Assembly (NCBI RefSeq): GCF_027484365.1
Contig: NZ_JAIXTC010000016.1
Location: forward strand, 1 to 64,000
Direction of reading: 5' to 3'
DNA length: 64,000 nucleotides
From: Brevundimonas sp.
GTDB taxonomy: Bacteria; Pseudomonadota; Alphaproteobacteria; Caulobacterales; Caulobacteraceae
Of this stretch, positions 17,931 to 27,062 are shown piece after piece. Numbering within the stretch: the first letter of the stretch is position 1; each line of letters opens with the position of its first letter. The position numbers were made by a program, and so were the translations under genes. The notes beneath the pieces were generated by a model. The model was not told the origin of the DNA and ran no database searches. It saw nothing but the letters and a program-made list of their open reading frames with translations.

Positions 17931-18230
17931 CTACGAGCGGTAGTTCTGGATCCGCGTCGTGCGCAGACCCTGCATGCCCCATTTGTCGATCGCCTTCTGC
18001 CAGGCGAGGAACTCCTCGGCCGTCAGCCGGTAGCGAAGCAGGGCGTCGTCGAGGCTGAGCAGTCCGCCGCGCACGGCCGCGACCACCTCCGCCTTGCGGC
18101 GGATGACCCAGCGATCGGTATTCTCGGGCGGCAGGTCGCGCATCGTCAGGGGGGTGCCCGTCGGACCGACGACATACTGTTCGCCCTGCTTGTTCACTCG
18201 ACGCTCTTGCAACATGGGCTTTTGCCTCAT
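17931..18230 (-). CDS. sciP: CtrA inhibitor SciP (DUF1153 helix-turn-helix protein)
   Basis: 99 residues. In Caulobacter this protein binds CtrA and DNA and blocks CtrA-activated transcription in swarmer cells. The family core is unmistakable: GEQYVVGPTGTPLTMRDLPP, NTDRWVIRRKAEVVAAVRGG, LLSLDDALLRYRLTAEEFLAWQ and LRTTRIQNYR at the end. The start may be Met1 (18230) or Met6 (18215); the second has GAGG upstream. It lies between mnmA and flgE on the same strand as flgE, the arrangement known in Caulobacter. An inverted repeat at 18269-18286 upstream resembles a CtrA box. Confidence 0.95.
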   Translation of the reverse strand: MRQKPMLQERRVNKQGEQYVVGPTGTPLTMRDLPPENTDRWVIRRKAEVVAAVRGGLLSLDDALLRYRLTAEEFLAWQKAIDKWGMQGLRTTRIQNYRS

Positions 18231-18268
18231 TCACCACCACCAATTGATCGTGAAGGTAGCGCGGCGCC

Positions 18269-18286
18269 GCTAAGGCCGGGTTTAGC
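18269..18286 (-). promoter_or_regulatory. Inverted repeat upstream of sciP, weak CtrA-box resemblance
   Basis: GCTAA and TTAGC arms flank a GC core (gctaaggccgggtttagc). On the minus strand it contains TAAA, seven bases, TTAG, which is near the CtrA consensus TTAA-N7-TTAA but imperfect. sciP is CtrA-activated in Caulobacter, which makes the position reasonable. The match is weak. Confidence 0.3.
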
Positions 18287-18388
18287 GTCGTGGTGAAGGA
18301 ATGGATAAAATCCAGTCCGTCCCGGAACGCCGTTTTGGCCCGATGTTGAGTAAGTCTTCATCTAGTTGAACGCCGCGTTACCTGAAGA

Positions 18389-19828
18389 TCAGCGTTTGAT
18401 GCTGATAAGCTCGGCCAACATCTCATCCGCAGTGGTGATGATCTTGGACGAGGCGGAGTAGGCGCGCTGGGTGGTGATCAGTCCTGTGAACTCCAGCGAC
18501 AGGTCGACCGTGGAGGCCTCCAGCTGGGAGGCCCCGATCAGGCCCGCGCCGCCGCTGCCGGGGGCCTTCAGGTTGAACGTGCCGGACCCCTGGCTGACCC
18601 GGTAGGCGTTGGCGTTGACGACCGAAAGGCTGTCGGGGCTGGTGAAGGTGGCCAGGGCGACCTGGGCGACGCGACGGGTGACGCCGTTGTCGAAGTTGGC
18701 GGTGACATAGCCCTCGTCATCGATCTCGATGCTCGACAGATTGCCGAAGGCCGTGCCGTTGGTGGTCACCGCCTGGATGACCGAGTCCGAGTCGTACTGG
18801 GTCAGGCCGCCGGCCGAGGCCGACAGGTCAAAAGTGATGGTCTGGTCGTCGATGCCGAGCGAGTCCCGCCATTGCGGGGCGGCGGCCGTGCCGACGGAGG
18901 CGGGGTCCGATGCGCCGAGGGTGATCGAAGCGGCGGAGGGATCGGCGAACAGCATGCTGCCCGGAGCAAGGACATCGGCCGCCTTCATGCCGTCGACGTC
19001 GAGGCGGCCGTCCTGGGTGAACAGGACCAGGCCGGACTTGAGGATGCCGTTGGACGGCGTCGAGCCGTTCTCGATGTCGCTGGCCGGGATGACGTGGACC
19101 TCGGCGCGCCACTCGTTCGGGTTGGCGGTCTTGAGGAAGGAATAGGCGATCGTGCGCTGGCCGCCCTTGGAGTCCGACGCCGGGATGGTGATCTGGAAGT
19201 CGGGCTTGAAGCCGGTGCCGGCCTCGGCGTCGTACATCGACATCGAGTTGGTCGTGGTGCTGTAGGTGGCGATGTCCGGAGAGACGACCTGGCTGGATTG
19301 CAGGTTGGCGTTGAGCTGGGCCCGGGTCGTGGCCTCGGCCGTGCCGCCGACGGAGCCGACGTTGATCGACTTCAGCTTGTTGAGGTCCGAAGGATCGCGG
19401 GTGATGTTTCCTTCGGAATCCACGGGCCAGCCCTGCAGATAGAGGCTGGCGGTGTTCTTCAGATAGCCGAACTCATCGACCCGGAAGGCGCCGGCGCGGG
19501 TGAACTGGCGCGCGTCGCCCGCGTCCAGGCCTTCAGGCTTTTCGGTCGCGACGAAGAAGCCCTGACCGGCGATGCCCAGGTCTGTCGAGGAGGTCGTGCG
19601 CTGAAGCTGGCCGGCCTGGGAGATGAAGTTGCGGGTCGCTCCGAACACGCCGCCGGCGGAGTAGCCGGAGCCCTGGTTCTGGGCGTTGACCACGGTCGAG
19701 AACTCGATGGCGGTGCGCTTGTAGCCGACGGTGTTCACGTTCGCGATGTTCTGCGAAATCGCGGCCAGGGCTGCGGAGTTTGCGGTCAGACCGGACACGC
19801 CGGCCAGAAGGGCGGAATTGATGCTCAC
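18389..19828 (-). CDS. flgE: Flagellar hook protein FlgE
   Basis: 479 residues. It polymerises to form the extracellular hook and is exported by the flagellar type III apparatus, so no signal peptide is expected. The N-terminal rod/hook motif (LLAGVSGLTANSAALAAISQ, NIANVNTVGYKRTAIEF) and the C-terminal one (VDLSLEFTGLITTQRAYSAS, SKIITTADEMLAELISIKR) pack into the D0 coiled coil; the middle is the surface D1/D2 region with LGIAGQGFFVATE. The start is preceded by aaggagcc. It is the last gene of the minus-strand hook operon after fliK and flgD, with 86 bases between flgD and flgE. Confidence 0.96.
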   Translation of the reverse strand: MSINSALLAGVSGLTANSAALAAISQNIANVNTVGYKRTAIEFSTVVNAQNQGSGYSAGGVFGATRNFISQAGQLQRTTSSTDLGIAGQGFFVATEKPEGLDAGDARQFTRAGAFRVDEFGYLKNTASLYLQGWPVDSEGNITRDPSDLNKLKSINVGSVGGTAEATTRAQLNANLQSSQVVSPDIATYSTTTNSMSMYDAEAGTGFKPDFQITIPASDSKGGQRTIAYSFLKTANPNEWRAEVHVIPASDIENGSTPSNGILKSGLVLFTQDGRLDVDGMKAADVLAPGSMLFADPSAASITLGASDPASVGTAAAPQWRDSLGIDDQTITFDLSASAGGLTQYDSDSVIQAVTTNGTAFGNLSSIEIDDEGYVTANFDNGVTRRVAQVALATFTSPDSLSVVNANAYRVSQGSGTFNLKAPGSGGAGLIGASQLEASTVDLSLEFTGLITTQRAYSASSKIITTADEMLAELISIKR

Positions 19829-19914
19829 GAGGTTGGCTCCTTAGGAAAGCAACTTGAGGGGTTCAGGGCGGAGGCGATCCGGGCGGCGAGGCTGGCCTCG
19901 CTGTCGTCGTCGCC

Positions 19915-20592
19915 CTAGGTGGCGGTGTCTGCGGCGACGTGATCCTGCAGTCCGAAGACGCTGGAGACAGGCACGATCGAGTTGCCGATGGTGAGGTAGG
20001 GGACGCCGTCGTACATCTCGACGCCCGTGACACGGCCGCGGGTCAGGACCTGGGACTCGACGGTGCTGGCGCCGGCCTTGGCGGTGATCTTCAGCGAATA
20101 GACGCCGCCGTCCGGCAGCTGTCCTCCGGCGGTCGTCTTGCCGTTCCAGACGAAGTCGTGGGTTCCGGTGGTGCGGTCCGGCGCGGGACCGGTCCAGACG
20201 ACCTTGCCGGTCGAGTCGAGGACCTGGAGGGTCGCCTCGGACGCCGCAGCCCCGAGTTCATAGGACCAGGTGGCCGAGCCTTCGTCGAGCTTGGTGACCG
20301 CCCAGGCCGCGGTCGCGTCCTTGCCGATGTAGTTGGATGCGCCGCCCAGACCGCCGCCCTGCTGGGCCGCCAGGAGGCTGGTCAGCAGGTCGTTGGTCAG
20401 CAGTTGCTGCTCGACGCCCGTCATCTGGGTCAGCTGGGCCGTGAATTCGTTCGAATCGAGCGGCGAAAGCGGATCCTGGTTCTTCAGCTGTGCGGTCAGC
20501 AGCGACAGGAATGTCTCGAAGTTCGAGACCAGGCTGGCGCGGCTGGTTCCGGTTCGACTGGCGGCTTCGTTGGCGGTGATTGCGTCGACCAT
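19915..20592 (-). CDS. flgD: Flagellar hook assembly (capping) protein FlgD
   Basis: 225 residues. FlgD forms the scaffold cap on which hook subunits assemble. Visible: the N-terminal family motif FLSLLTAQLKNQDPLSPLDS followed by NEFTAQLTQMTGVEQQL, a flexible Gly-rich link, and a C-terminal Ig-like/FlgD domain (residues ~90-215) with VWTGPAPDRTTGTHDFVWNG and GGVYSLKITAKAG. Four bases separate the fliK stop from its start, so the two are one operon. Normal length for alphaproteobacterial FlgD. Confidence 0.95.
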   Translation of the reverse strand: MVDAITANEAASRTGTSRASLVSNFETFLSLLTAQLKNQDPLSPLDSNEFTAQLTQMTGVEQQLLTNDLLTSLLAAQQGGGLGGASNYIGKDATAAWAVTKLDEGSATWSYELGAAASEATLQVLDSTGKVVWTGPAPDRTTGTHDFVWNGKTTAGGQLPDGGVYSLKITAKAGASTVESQVLTRGRVTGVEMYDGVPYLTIGNSIVPVSSVFGLQDHVAADTAT

Positions 20593-20596
20593 GGGG

Positions 20597-22282
20597 TCAG
20601 ACCTTCATATCGACGCGGTCGGGCGTCAGGGTGAGGGGGATCCAGGCGGCGGGCGTCGCCATGCGATCGGCTTCGGCCTGGAGCCGCGAGGCGGCGCCGA
20701 AGGCGCGGGCGTTGCGTGGGTCGGGCTGGCGATCGAAGGCCGAGCCGCCCTGCTGTCCGGCAGAAGCGTCGCGCTCGGCAAACGACAGGGCGTCGTCGGC
20801 GACGGTGAAGCCTGCGTCCTGAAGCTGGCGGCGCAGTTCGTCGACCCGGCCGCGCAACTCGGTCGCGGCCAGCGGATTATCGAAGGCCATGCGGGCGGCC
20901 AGTTTGCCGTCGGCGTCGATGTCGAGGCTGACGTCGACCTGACCCAGGCCTTCGGGCGTCAGGGCCATCTCGAACCGGGTCGAACGGCCCTCCAGCTTGC
21001 GCACGATCTGGGCGGCGATCTGCGCCGTCGTCTCGATCGTGGCTTTAGAGAGTGTGGAGAGGACCTGGAATGCAGCGGTTTCGACCGGACGCGCTTCCGT
21101 CGGCGGGGGAGCCGTGGGGACCGGCATGGTCCCGGTCGTGTCGGCGCCGAGGAGGATCGGAGCCGCAGCGGGCGCGGCGGCCGGAGCCGGGCGGGCCTGG
21201 ACGTTCGGGACTGCGGCGGTGGGGGCCGCCTCGGCAGCGTCCGGCGAAGGCGTAGCGTCGGGATCGGCAGCGGGTCCGGCCTGGCCTTCGGTGCGGACAG
21301 GCTGGGCGCGGTCGATTACGTCACGGACACGCGGGGTGTCGACGGCAGCGGCGCGACCTTCGGGTGGCGCATCGGCGGCCTCGACCGGCGCGTCTTCCGC
21401 TGCGACGACTTCGCCGGAGACCGAGGCGGCCGAGGCGTCCGGAGCGGTCCTGGCAGGCCGAGGTGCAGGCGGCGTAACGGCAGCGGCGACAGGCGCGGGC
21501 GCTGCGGAGGGCGTCGTCACCGGAGCCGGAGCCGGCGTTGCGGCCTTCGTCTGTTCCGCCTGAACGGCGGCGAGATCCTGCAGATCGACGGACAGGGGAG
21601 CCAAGGCCGGGGCAGAGTCCGGCGCCGGAGCCGGATTCCTGATGGCGGCGGGCGTCGGAGCCGGCGCAGGAGCAGGATCCAGGAGGGCGGCGGGCGTCGA
21701 GCCGGTCGGGGCCGGCCCAGGCTCCGCGTCCGACACGGCGGTCGGTGTGGGCGAGGCTGCGAGGCGGTCGTCGGACTCAACGGGCGAAGCATCCGTGACC
21801 GGTGCGGAGACGGAGGCGTCCGGCACGGCGCCCGCGATGGTCTCCGGCGCGGCGCCCTCGACGGCCTCCGGCGCGGCGCCCTCGACGGCGTCCGGGCCAG
21901 GGAGGACGACAGGCGGGACCGGAACGGCAGGTGTCGCTTCACCCGCGACTGGCGAGGCCGCGGCAGCCTCTGTCGTGACCTCTGCGGCGGCCGGAGGCGT
22001 CGGGACAGTCAGAGGGAGGGGTGCAGGAGCGATTTCGGGCGCGACCGGAGCAGTGGCCGTGTCTGCTTCCGATGCGATGTCGTCTGCGGGGGCAGGCGCT
22101 GTATCGGAGGCGGTTTCCGTTTCGGGCTTCGCGGGTGCGGCGGTCCTGGCGGGCCGCTCCGGGGGCGTCGCCTCGTCCAGAATGGCGGCGAAGTCGGCGT
22201 CGGTCGTCGCAGCGCCGCGCCCGGGAGCGGCGGCGTGGCCCACGGAGGGCAGGGCTGAAATGACGAGGCTGGGCGCGGACAT
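20597..22282 (-). CDS. fliK: Flagellar hook-length control protein FliK
   Basis: 561 residues. FliK is secreted while the hook grows, measures its length and switches export specificity. Residues ~1-400 are an extended Ala/Pro/Glu-rich, low-complexity region, as expected for the ruler part; the C-terminal ~130 residues hold the hook-length domain (TRFEMALTPEGLGQVDVSLD, GKLAARMAFDNPLAATELRG, RVDELRRQLQDAGFTV). It is the first gene of the fliK-flgD-flgE operon, about 60 bases after a sigma-54 promoter match. A short direct duplication (EGAAPEAVEGAAPE) in the ruler region suggests replication slippage that could alter length. Confidence 0.9.
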   Translation of the reverse strand: MSAPSLVISALPSVGHAAAPGRGAATTDADFAAILDEATPPERPARTAAPAKPETETASDTAPAPADDIASEADTATAPVAPEIAPAPLPLTVPTPPAAAEVTTEAAAASPVAGEATPAVPVPPVVLPGPDAVEGAAPEAVEGAAPETIAGAVPDASVSAPVTDASPVESDDRLAASPTPTAVSDAEPGPAPTGSTPAALLDPAPAPAPTPAAIRNPAPAPDSAPALAPLSVDLQDLAAVQAEQTKAATPAPAPVTTPSAAPAPVAAAVTPPAPRPARTAPDASAASVSGEVVAAEDAPVEAADAPPEGRAAAVDTPRVRDVIDRAQPVRTEGQAGPAADPDATPSPDAAEAAPTAAVPNVQARPAPAAAPAAAPILLGADTTGTMPVPTAPPPTEARPVETAAFQVLSTLSKATIETTAQIAAQIVRKLEGRSTRFEMALTPEGLGQVDVSLDIDADGKLAARMAFDNPLAATELRGRVDELRRQLQDAGFTVADDALSFAERDASAGQQGGSAFDRQPDPRNARAFGAASRLQAEADRMATPAAWIPLTLTPDRVDMKV

Positions 22283-22351
22283 GCGGCGGCAGGCAATTCA
22301 GGACTGGAGGACGGGGGCGCCTGCTGCGCCGGATCATTCGGATGGGCCGTC

Positions 22352-22366
22352 GCAAGGGCCGGGCCA
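22352..22366 (-). promoter_or_regulatory. Sigma-54 promoter for fliK-flgD-flgE
   Basis: On the minus strand the sequence is TGGCCCG-GCCC-TTGC, matching the RpoN consensus TGGCACG-N4-TTGC at all core GG/GC positions and spacing. Transcription would start near 22340, about 58 bases before the fliK start. Hook genes in Caulobacter are sigma-54 dependent, which fits. Confidence 0.8.
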
Positions 22367-22527
22367 TACGACGGGAAATGGCTCAGTGCTCTGTAATATA
22401 TAGACAACTTCTCTGACCGGGGTTCGCGCCGACTGGTCGATGACGACCATTCTTGCCGCGCAAAAGTCGCTTTTTGCCCGGCGCCTTTCCAGGACCTTTC
22501 CGGGTTCGGACCTTCGGTTCACGGCTT
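22367..22527. other. Space between divergent flagellar promoters
   Basis: No gene is visible. It contains one A+T-rich stretch (22390-22412, around gtaatatatagacaactt) in otherwise GC-rich DNA, a plausible site for IHF bending, and room for FlbD/FlbD-like enhancer sites serving both sigma-54 promoters. I cannot place an enhancer motif with confidence. Confidence 0.4.
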
Positions 22528-22542
22528 TGGCCCGGCGTTTGC
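22528..22542 (+). promoter_or_regulatory. Sigma-54 promoter for flgK-flgL
   Basis: TGGCCCG-GCGT-TTGC matches the RpoN consensus TGGCACG-N4-TTGC with exact spacing. The transcript would begin near 22554, leaving a leader of about 125 bases before flgK. It mirrors the minus-strand site 160 bases away. Confidence 0.8.
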
Positions 22543-22677
22543 GACCTGAATCATCATGAGCCAGTCGCGTCCAGTGATGTTCAAGAGAATCAAGGCGTTG
22601 TCCGCGCCGCATACGCGGGCGGCTGGGCAAGACGCGCAGCCTGCCGGGCAGGGCTTGCCGGGCGGAGGGTTAATCGG

Positions 22678-24798
22678 ATGAGCCTGAGCACCATCCTGAA
22701 CATCGCAAACTCGGGCCTGCAGACGGCCCAGACGCAGTTGCGCGTGGTCTCGGACAACGTCTCCAACGTCAACACGCCCGGATACGTTCGCAAGATCGCG
22801 GAACAGGTGTCGCTGACGACCCAGGGTGTCGGGTCCGGCGTGGAGGTGGCCCGGGTCCGCATCGCCACCGACCGCTTCCTTCAGGCTGCGTCGCTCAACG
22901 CCGGCGCAGAGAACAGCCGCCAGGGCGTGCGCTATGAACTGTTCGACCGCATCCAGTCGCTGTTCGGTGATCCGGGCGGCGACACCGGATTCTTCTCCCA
23001 GATCGACGAAGTTTTCTCGGCCTTCGCCGTGGCGGCCGAGGACGCGGTTTCGGCGCCGCGCCGCCAGGACGCCCTGTTCAAGACCCAGGCGATTTTCGAC
23101 GAGGCGGGTCGAATCTCGGGCCAGATTCAGGCCGTGCGCGAGGACGCCGACGGCCGGATCCAGAGCGCCATCGAGAAGGCCAACGGCCTGTTGAAGCAGA
23201 TCGAGACGTTGAACGTCGACATAGCCAGGGCCACTGTGCTGGATGGCGACGCGTCTGGCGCCCAGACCCAGCAGGCCCGGCTGGTCGACGAACTCTCCGG
23301 CCTGATGGACGTGCAGGTGTCGCAACGCTCGGTGGGCGGTGTGTCGATCCGCACCGGGGCCGGCATCCTGCTGGCCGGGGCGGGCGCAGCGACGCTGGAG
23401 TATAATCGGGCGGGCACGGTCAACGCCGAAACCAGCTTCAACGAGATCTGGGTCACCGAACCGGGGGGCGCCAAACGCGCCTTCGCCGAAGGATTGAAGA
23501 GCGGCGAGATCAAGGGGCTGCTGGAACTGCGCGACGTGGACGCGCCGGCGACCGCAGAACGCCTGGCCGAACTGATCACCCACGTCGCCGACGAACTGAA
23601 CCGGGCCCACAACGCCAATTCGGCGGTGCCGCCCCCCGGCACATTGACCGGCAAGAATGTGGGGCAGGACCTGACGACCGCCCTGACGGGGTTCACGGGC
23701 GGGACCACCATCGCGGTGGTCAATCCGACGACGGGCGTGATCGCCACGCGGGCCGACATCGTCTTCTCGGGCTCGACCTTCACCATCAATGGCGGCGCGG
23801 CCACGCCGATCGCCAGCTTCCTGACCAGCCTCAATACGGCGCTGGGCGGGACGGCGACGGCGAGCTTCACCGACGGCAGGCTGAGCATCGCTGCCGCCGG
23901 CTCGAACGGAGTCGCCATTGCCGACAGCGCGACGACGCCGAGCGCCAAGGCGGGGCGGGGGTTCTCCCACTATTTCGGGATGAACGACCTGATCTCGAGC
24001 GACCGGCCTGCGCTCTACGACATGGGGATCTCGACGACGTCGGCCCACGGCTTCACCGCAGGCGAGACGGTCAGTTTCCGCTTTACGGCAGAGAGCGGGG
24101 CCAAGGTCCGGGACATCCAGGTGGCGGTACCGGCCGGCGGAACGGTGGGTGACCTGTTGACCGCGCTGAACAGCTCCCTGACCGGCGTGGGCCGCTACGG
24201 CAGCTTCGCCCTGGATGCGTCCGGCGAGATGAAGTTTACGCCGCTGGGTGATCCGGCGCCGCGGATGAGCGTGCTGGAAGACACGACAACCCAGATTCCC
24301 TCCGGCGTTTCGGCCACGGAGCTGTTCGGTCTGGGCGGCGGCGTACGGTCGTCGCGGGCGGACGGCTTCAAGGTGCGGACCGACATTCAGCAGAGCCCTT
24401 CGAAATTGGCGCTGGCCCAGCTCAATCTGTCGGCTGCGGCAGGAACATCTGCGCTGAGCTCGGGCGACGGACGCGGGGCCCTGACCCTGGCCGATGCGGG
24501 TCAGAAGACCGTGAAGTTTTCGGCCGCCGGAGACAGTCCGGGGGGCACTTTGTCGGTGTCGCGTTATGCGTCCGAACTGTCCGGCGAAATCGGCGGCAAG
24601 GCCCAGGCGGCCAAGTCGCGCCAGGCCAGCGCCCAGGCCCTGTCGACAGAGGCCGATGCCCGCCAGCAGAACTTTGAGGGCGTGAACCTGGACGAGGAGC
24701 TGGTGCTGATGACGACCTATCAGCAGGCCTTCAACGCGTCGGCCCGGATGATCCAGGCCGCGAAGGACATGTACGATACGCTTCTGGGGATGATCTGA
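22678..24798 (+). CDS. flgK: Flagellar hook-associated protein 1 FlgK
   Basis: 706 residues from ATG 22678, which has GGCGGAGGG upstream. FlgK is the first hook-filament junction protein. The N-terminus carries the rod/hook motif (ILNIANSGLQTAQTQLRVVS, DNVSNVNTPGYVRKIAEQ) and the C-terminus the matching coil (GVNLDEELVLMTTYQQAFNA, SARMIQAAKDMYDTLLGMI). The large middle section is variable surface-exposed beta structure. An open frame continues upstream to 22453 but covers the sigma-54 promoter and leader, so it is not used. flgL overlaps its stop by one base (TGATG), showing coupled translation. Confidence 0.95.
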   Translation: MSLSTILNIANSGLQTAQTQLRVVSDNVSNVNTPGYVRKIAEQVSLTTQGVGSGVEVARVRIATDRFLQAASLNAGAENSRQGVRYELFDRIQSLFGDPGGDTGFFSQIDEVFSAFAVAAEDAVSAPRRQDALFKTQAIFDEAGRISGQIQAVREDADGRIQSAIEKANGLLKQIETLNVDIARATVLDGDASGAQTQQARLVDELSGLMDVQVSQRSVGGVSIRTGAGILLAGAGAATLEYNRAGTVNAETSFNEIWVTEPGGAKRAFAEGLKSGEIKGLLELRDVDAPATAERLAELITHVADELNRAHNANSAVPPPGTLTGKNVGQDLTTALTGFTGGTTIAVVNPTTGVIATRADIVFSGSTFTINGGAATPIASFLTSLNTALGGTATASFTDGRLSIAAAGSNGVAIADSATTPSAKAGRGFSHYFGMNDLISSDRPALYDMGISTTSAHGFTAGETVSFRFTAESGAKVRDIQVAVPAGGTVGDLLTALNSSLTGVGRYGSFALDASGEMKFTPLGDPAPRMSVLEDTTTQIPSGVSATELFGLGGGVRSSRADGFKVRTDIQQSPSKLALAQLNLSAAAGTSALSSGDGRGALTLADAGQKTVKFSAAGDSPGGTLSVSRYASELSGEIGGKAQAAKSRQASAQALSTEADARQQNFEGVNLDEELVLMTTYQQAFNASARMIQAAKDMYDTLLGMI

Positions 24799-25754
24799 TG
24801 AGCCGGGTTTCGACGAACGGAAACTATCAGTCGGCGCTGCTGAACCTGATGCAGGCCCAGCAGGCCCAGAACGAGGCGGGCGAAAAGGTCCAGACGCGCA
24901 AGAACGCCACCGACATGGAAGGCTTCGGCCGAGGGTCCGAGACCCTGACGGCGCTGAAGGGGGCGGCGGCGCGGGTGCAGGGCTTCCTCGATACCGGCGA
25001 GGCCGTGGCCGCGCGCCTGGAGGCCCAGGACCTGGCCATAAACCAGGTGGCCGATGCGCTGAACGCGGCGCGCGAGGCGATCGGCAGCGTGCTGTCGTCG
25101 GATTCACTGTCGACCCTGATGCTGGACCTTGAAGGTCAGTTCCAGTCGGTGTCCAACGGCCTGAACTTCCGACACCAGGGCGGCTATCTGTTCGCAGGCG
25201 CCGACACGACCAATGCGCCGGTCGGGGTGTCGACCCTGAGCGAACTGGCCGCCGCGCCGACCGTGGCCTCCACCCTCGGCAACGACCAGATCAAACAGGT
25301 GTCGCGCATTGCCGAGAACACCTCGGTGGAAACCGGCTACCTCGCAGACGGCTTCAATTTCACCGAGGCGGACGGGGTCACCCAGAGCCACATTTTCCAG
25401 ATCTTCCGGGACATCAAGGCCTACAGCGACAACCCGGCGACAGGTCCGCTGACCGGCAAGCCGACCGAGGCGCAGAAGACCTTCCTGACCGCCCAGCTCA
25501 AGCGGCTGGAGAGCGCCTCGACCGCGACGATCGACGCTGCGGCGAAGAACGGATCGCTGGCCAATCGGCTGGATCAGATCAAGACCAGCCATGAGGCGCA
25601 GCAGCTGTCGCTTGAGCAGCTGGTGTCGAGCCGCACGGACGTCGATCAGCTGAAGGCCGTGACGGACCTGCAGCTGTCGCAGGTGGCGGTCCAGGCGTCG
25701 GCCCAGGTGGTCTCGCAGCTCAGCGAAGTCTCCCTGTTGAATTTCCTGCGATAA
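24798..25754 (+). CDS. flgL: Flagellar hook-associated protein 3 FlgL (flagellin family)
   Basis: 318 residues. Second junction protein between hook and filament. Flagellin-type ends are present: N-terminal MSRVSTNGNYQSALLNLMQA and QQAQNEAGEKVQTRKNATD, and the C-terminal coil LEQLVSSRTDVDQLKAVTDL followed by QVVSQLSEVSLLNFLR. The central region includes the LFAGADTTNAPV turn typical of FlgL. Translationally coupled to flgK by a TGATG overlap. Length is in the normal range. Confidence 0.94.
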   Translation: MSRVSTNGNYQSALLNLMQAQQAQNEAGEKVQTRKNATDMEGFGRGSETLTALKGAAARVQGFLDTGEAVAARLEAQDLAINQVADALNAAREAIGSVLSSDSLSTLMLDLEGQFQSVSNGLNFRHQGGYLFAGADTTNAPVGVSTLSELAAAPTVASTLGNDQIKQVSRIAENTSVETGYLADGFNFTEADGVTQSHIFQIFRDIKAYSDNPATGPLTGKPTEAQKTFLTAQLKRLESASTATIDAAAKNGSLANRLDQIKTSHEAQQLSLEQLVSSRTDVDQLKAVTDLQLSQVAVQASAQVVSQLSEVSLLNFLR

Positions 25755-25820
25755 GACCAGGATCCGACTCTCGTACAGTCCCGCTGGACGCCGTTCCTGA
25801 AAAGGAACATAACGCGAACA

Positions 25821-27062
25821 ATGGCGCAGCTGGATCTCAGGAAGAAGCTGTCGGTTCTGGCCGACGCGGCGAAATACGATGCATCGTGTTCATCCTCCGG
25901 CACGTCGAAACGCGACAGCCGGGGTGGCCGGGGGATCGGTTCGACCGAGGGGATGGGGATCTGTCACGCCTATACGCCGGATGGACGCTGCGTGAGCCTG
26001 CTGAAGATCCTGCTGACCAACTTCTGCATCTATGATTGCGTCTACTGCATCAACCGGGTGTCCTCGAACGTGCAGCGGGCCCGGTTCAGCGTGGACGAGG
26101 TGGTGGAGCTGACGCTCAACTTCTACCGCCGGAACTATATCGAGGGTCTGTTCCTGTCGTCTGGGATCATCCGGTCCGGCGACTACACGATGGAACAGCT
26201 GGTGCTGGTGGCGAAGACGCTGCGCGAGGTCCACGACTTCCGGGGCTACATCCATCTGAAGCTGATTCCGGACGCGGACCCGAGGCTGGTCGAGGAGGCG
26301 GGACTTTACGCCGACCGGCTGTCGGCCAATATCGAGCTGCCGCGCGACGAGGCGATGGGGCGGCTCGCGCCGCAAAAGGATGTCGGCGTCATCAAGAAGG
26401 CCATGGCCGCCGTCCGGCTCAAGGTCGACGCAGCCAGGCCCCAGAAGAAGGATCGGGTGAAGCCGCCGAAGTTCGCGCCGGCGGGCCAGTCGACCCAGTT
26501 GATCGTGGGGGCGGACGGCGCGCCGGATACGGAAATCCTCGACCGGTCGGCCTCGCTCTATGGCGGCTATGGTCTGAAGCGGGTCTACTATTCGGCGTTC
26601 AGCCCCATTCCGGATTCCAGCTCGGCCCTGCCGCTGTCGAAGCCGCCCTTGATGCGGGAACACCGGCTCTATCAGGCGGACTGGCTGATGCGGTTTTACG
26701 GCTTCTCCGCGCCAGAGATCGGTGAAGCGTCGACCGGCGGGATGCTGGACCTGGCCATCGATCCGAAGCTGGCCTGGGCATTGAACCAGAGGGCGCAGTT
26801 TCCCGTCGATGTGAACACGGCGCCGCGCGAGATGCTGTTGCGCGTTCCGGGGCTGGGGGTGAAGTCGGTCGACCGGATGATCTCGGTGCGGCGCTACCGG
26901 ACCCTGAGGCTGGAGGACGTCGCGCGCCTGTGTCGCGGCATCGACAAGGTGCGGCCCTTCATCACCGCCCTAGACTGGACGCCGGGCGGGCTGACCGACG
27001 CGGCCGATCTGCGGGAGCGGCTGGTGGGCCAACCCCGGGCCGAGCAGCTGAGCCTTTTCTGA
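25821..27062 (+). CDS. Putative DNA modification/repair radical SAM protein
   Basis: 413 residues. The radical SAM cluster motif is Cys69-Cys73-Cys76 in NFCIYDCVYC, which binds the [4Fe-4S] cluster and S-adenosylmethionine. Upstream the segment GICHAYTPDGRCVSLLKILL is family-typical. The C-terminal part contains a helix-hairpin-helix DNA-binding motif (FPVDVNTAPREMLLRVPGLG followed by VKSVDRMISVRRYRTL). This combination, directly followed by a DUF4130-UdgX gene, is the known family of putative DNA modification/repair radical SAM proteins, whose reaction is not established to my knowledge. The stop overlaps the start of the next gene by one base, so both products are made together. Confidence 0.9.
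   Translation: MAQLDLRKKLSVLADAAKYDASCSSSGTSKRDSRGGRGIGSTEGMGICHAYTPDGRCVSLLKILLTNFCIYDCVYCINRVSSNVQRARFSVDEVVELTLNFYRRNYIEGLFLSSGIIRSGDYTMEQLVLVAKTLREVHDFRGYIHLKLIPDADPRLVEEAGLYADRLSANIELPRDEAMGRLAPQKDVGVIKKAMAAVRLKVDAARPQKKDRVKPPKFAPAGQSTQLIVGADGAPDTEILDRSASLYGGYGLKRVYYSAFSPIPDSSSALPLSKPPLMREHRLYQADWLMRFYGFSAPEIGEASTGGMLDLAIDPKLAWALNQRAQFPVDVNTAPREMLLRVPGLGVKSVDRMISVRRYRTLRLEDVARLCRGIDKVRPFITALDWTPGGLTDAADLRERLVGQPRAEQLSLF

Noticed and set aside
20333..22258. Long plus-strand open frame opposite fliK with Gly/Arg-rich translation.
   Set aside because: Low-complexity shadow of the Ala/Pro-rich FliK coding strand; no motif or start site.
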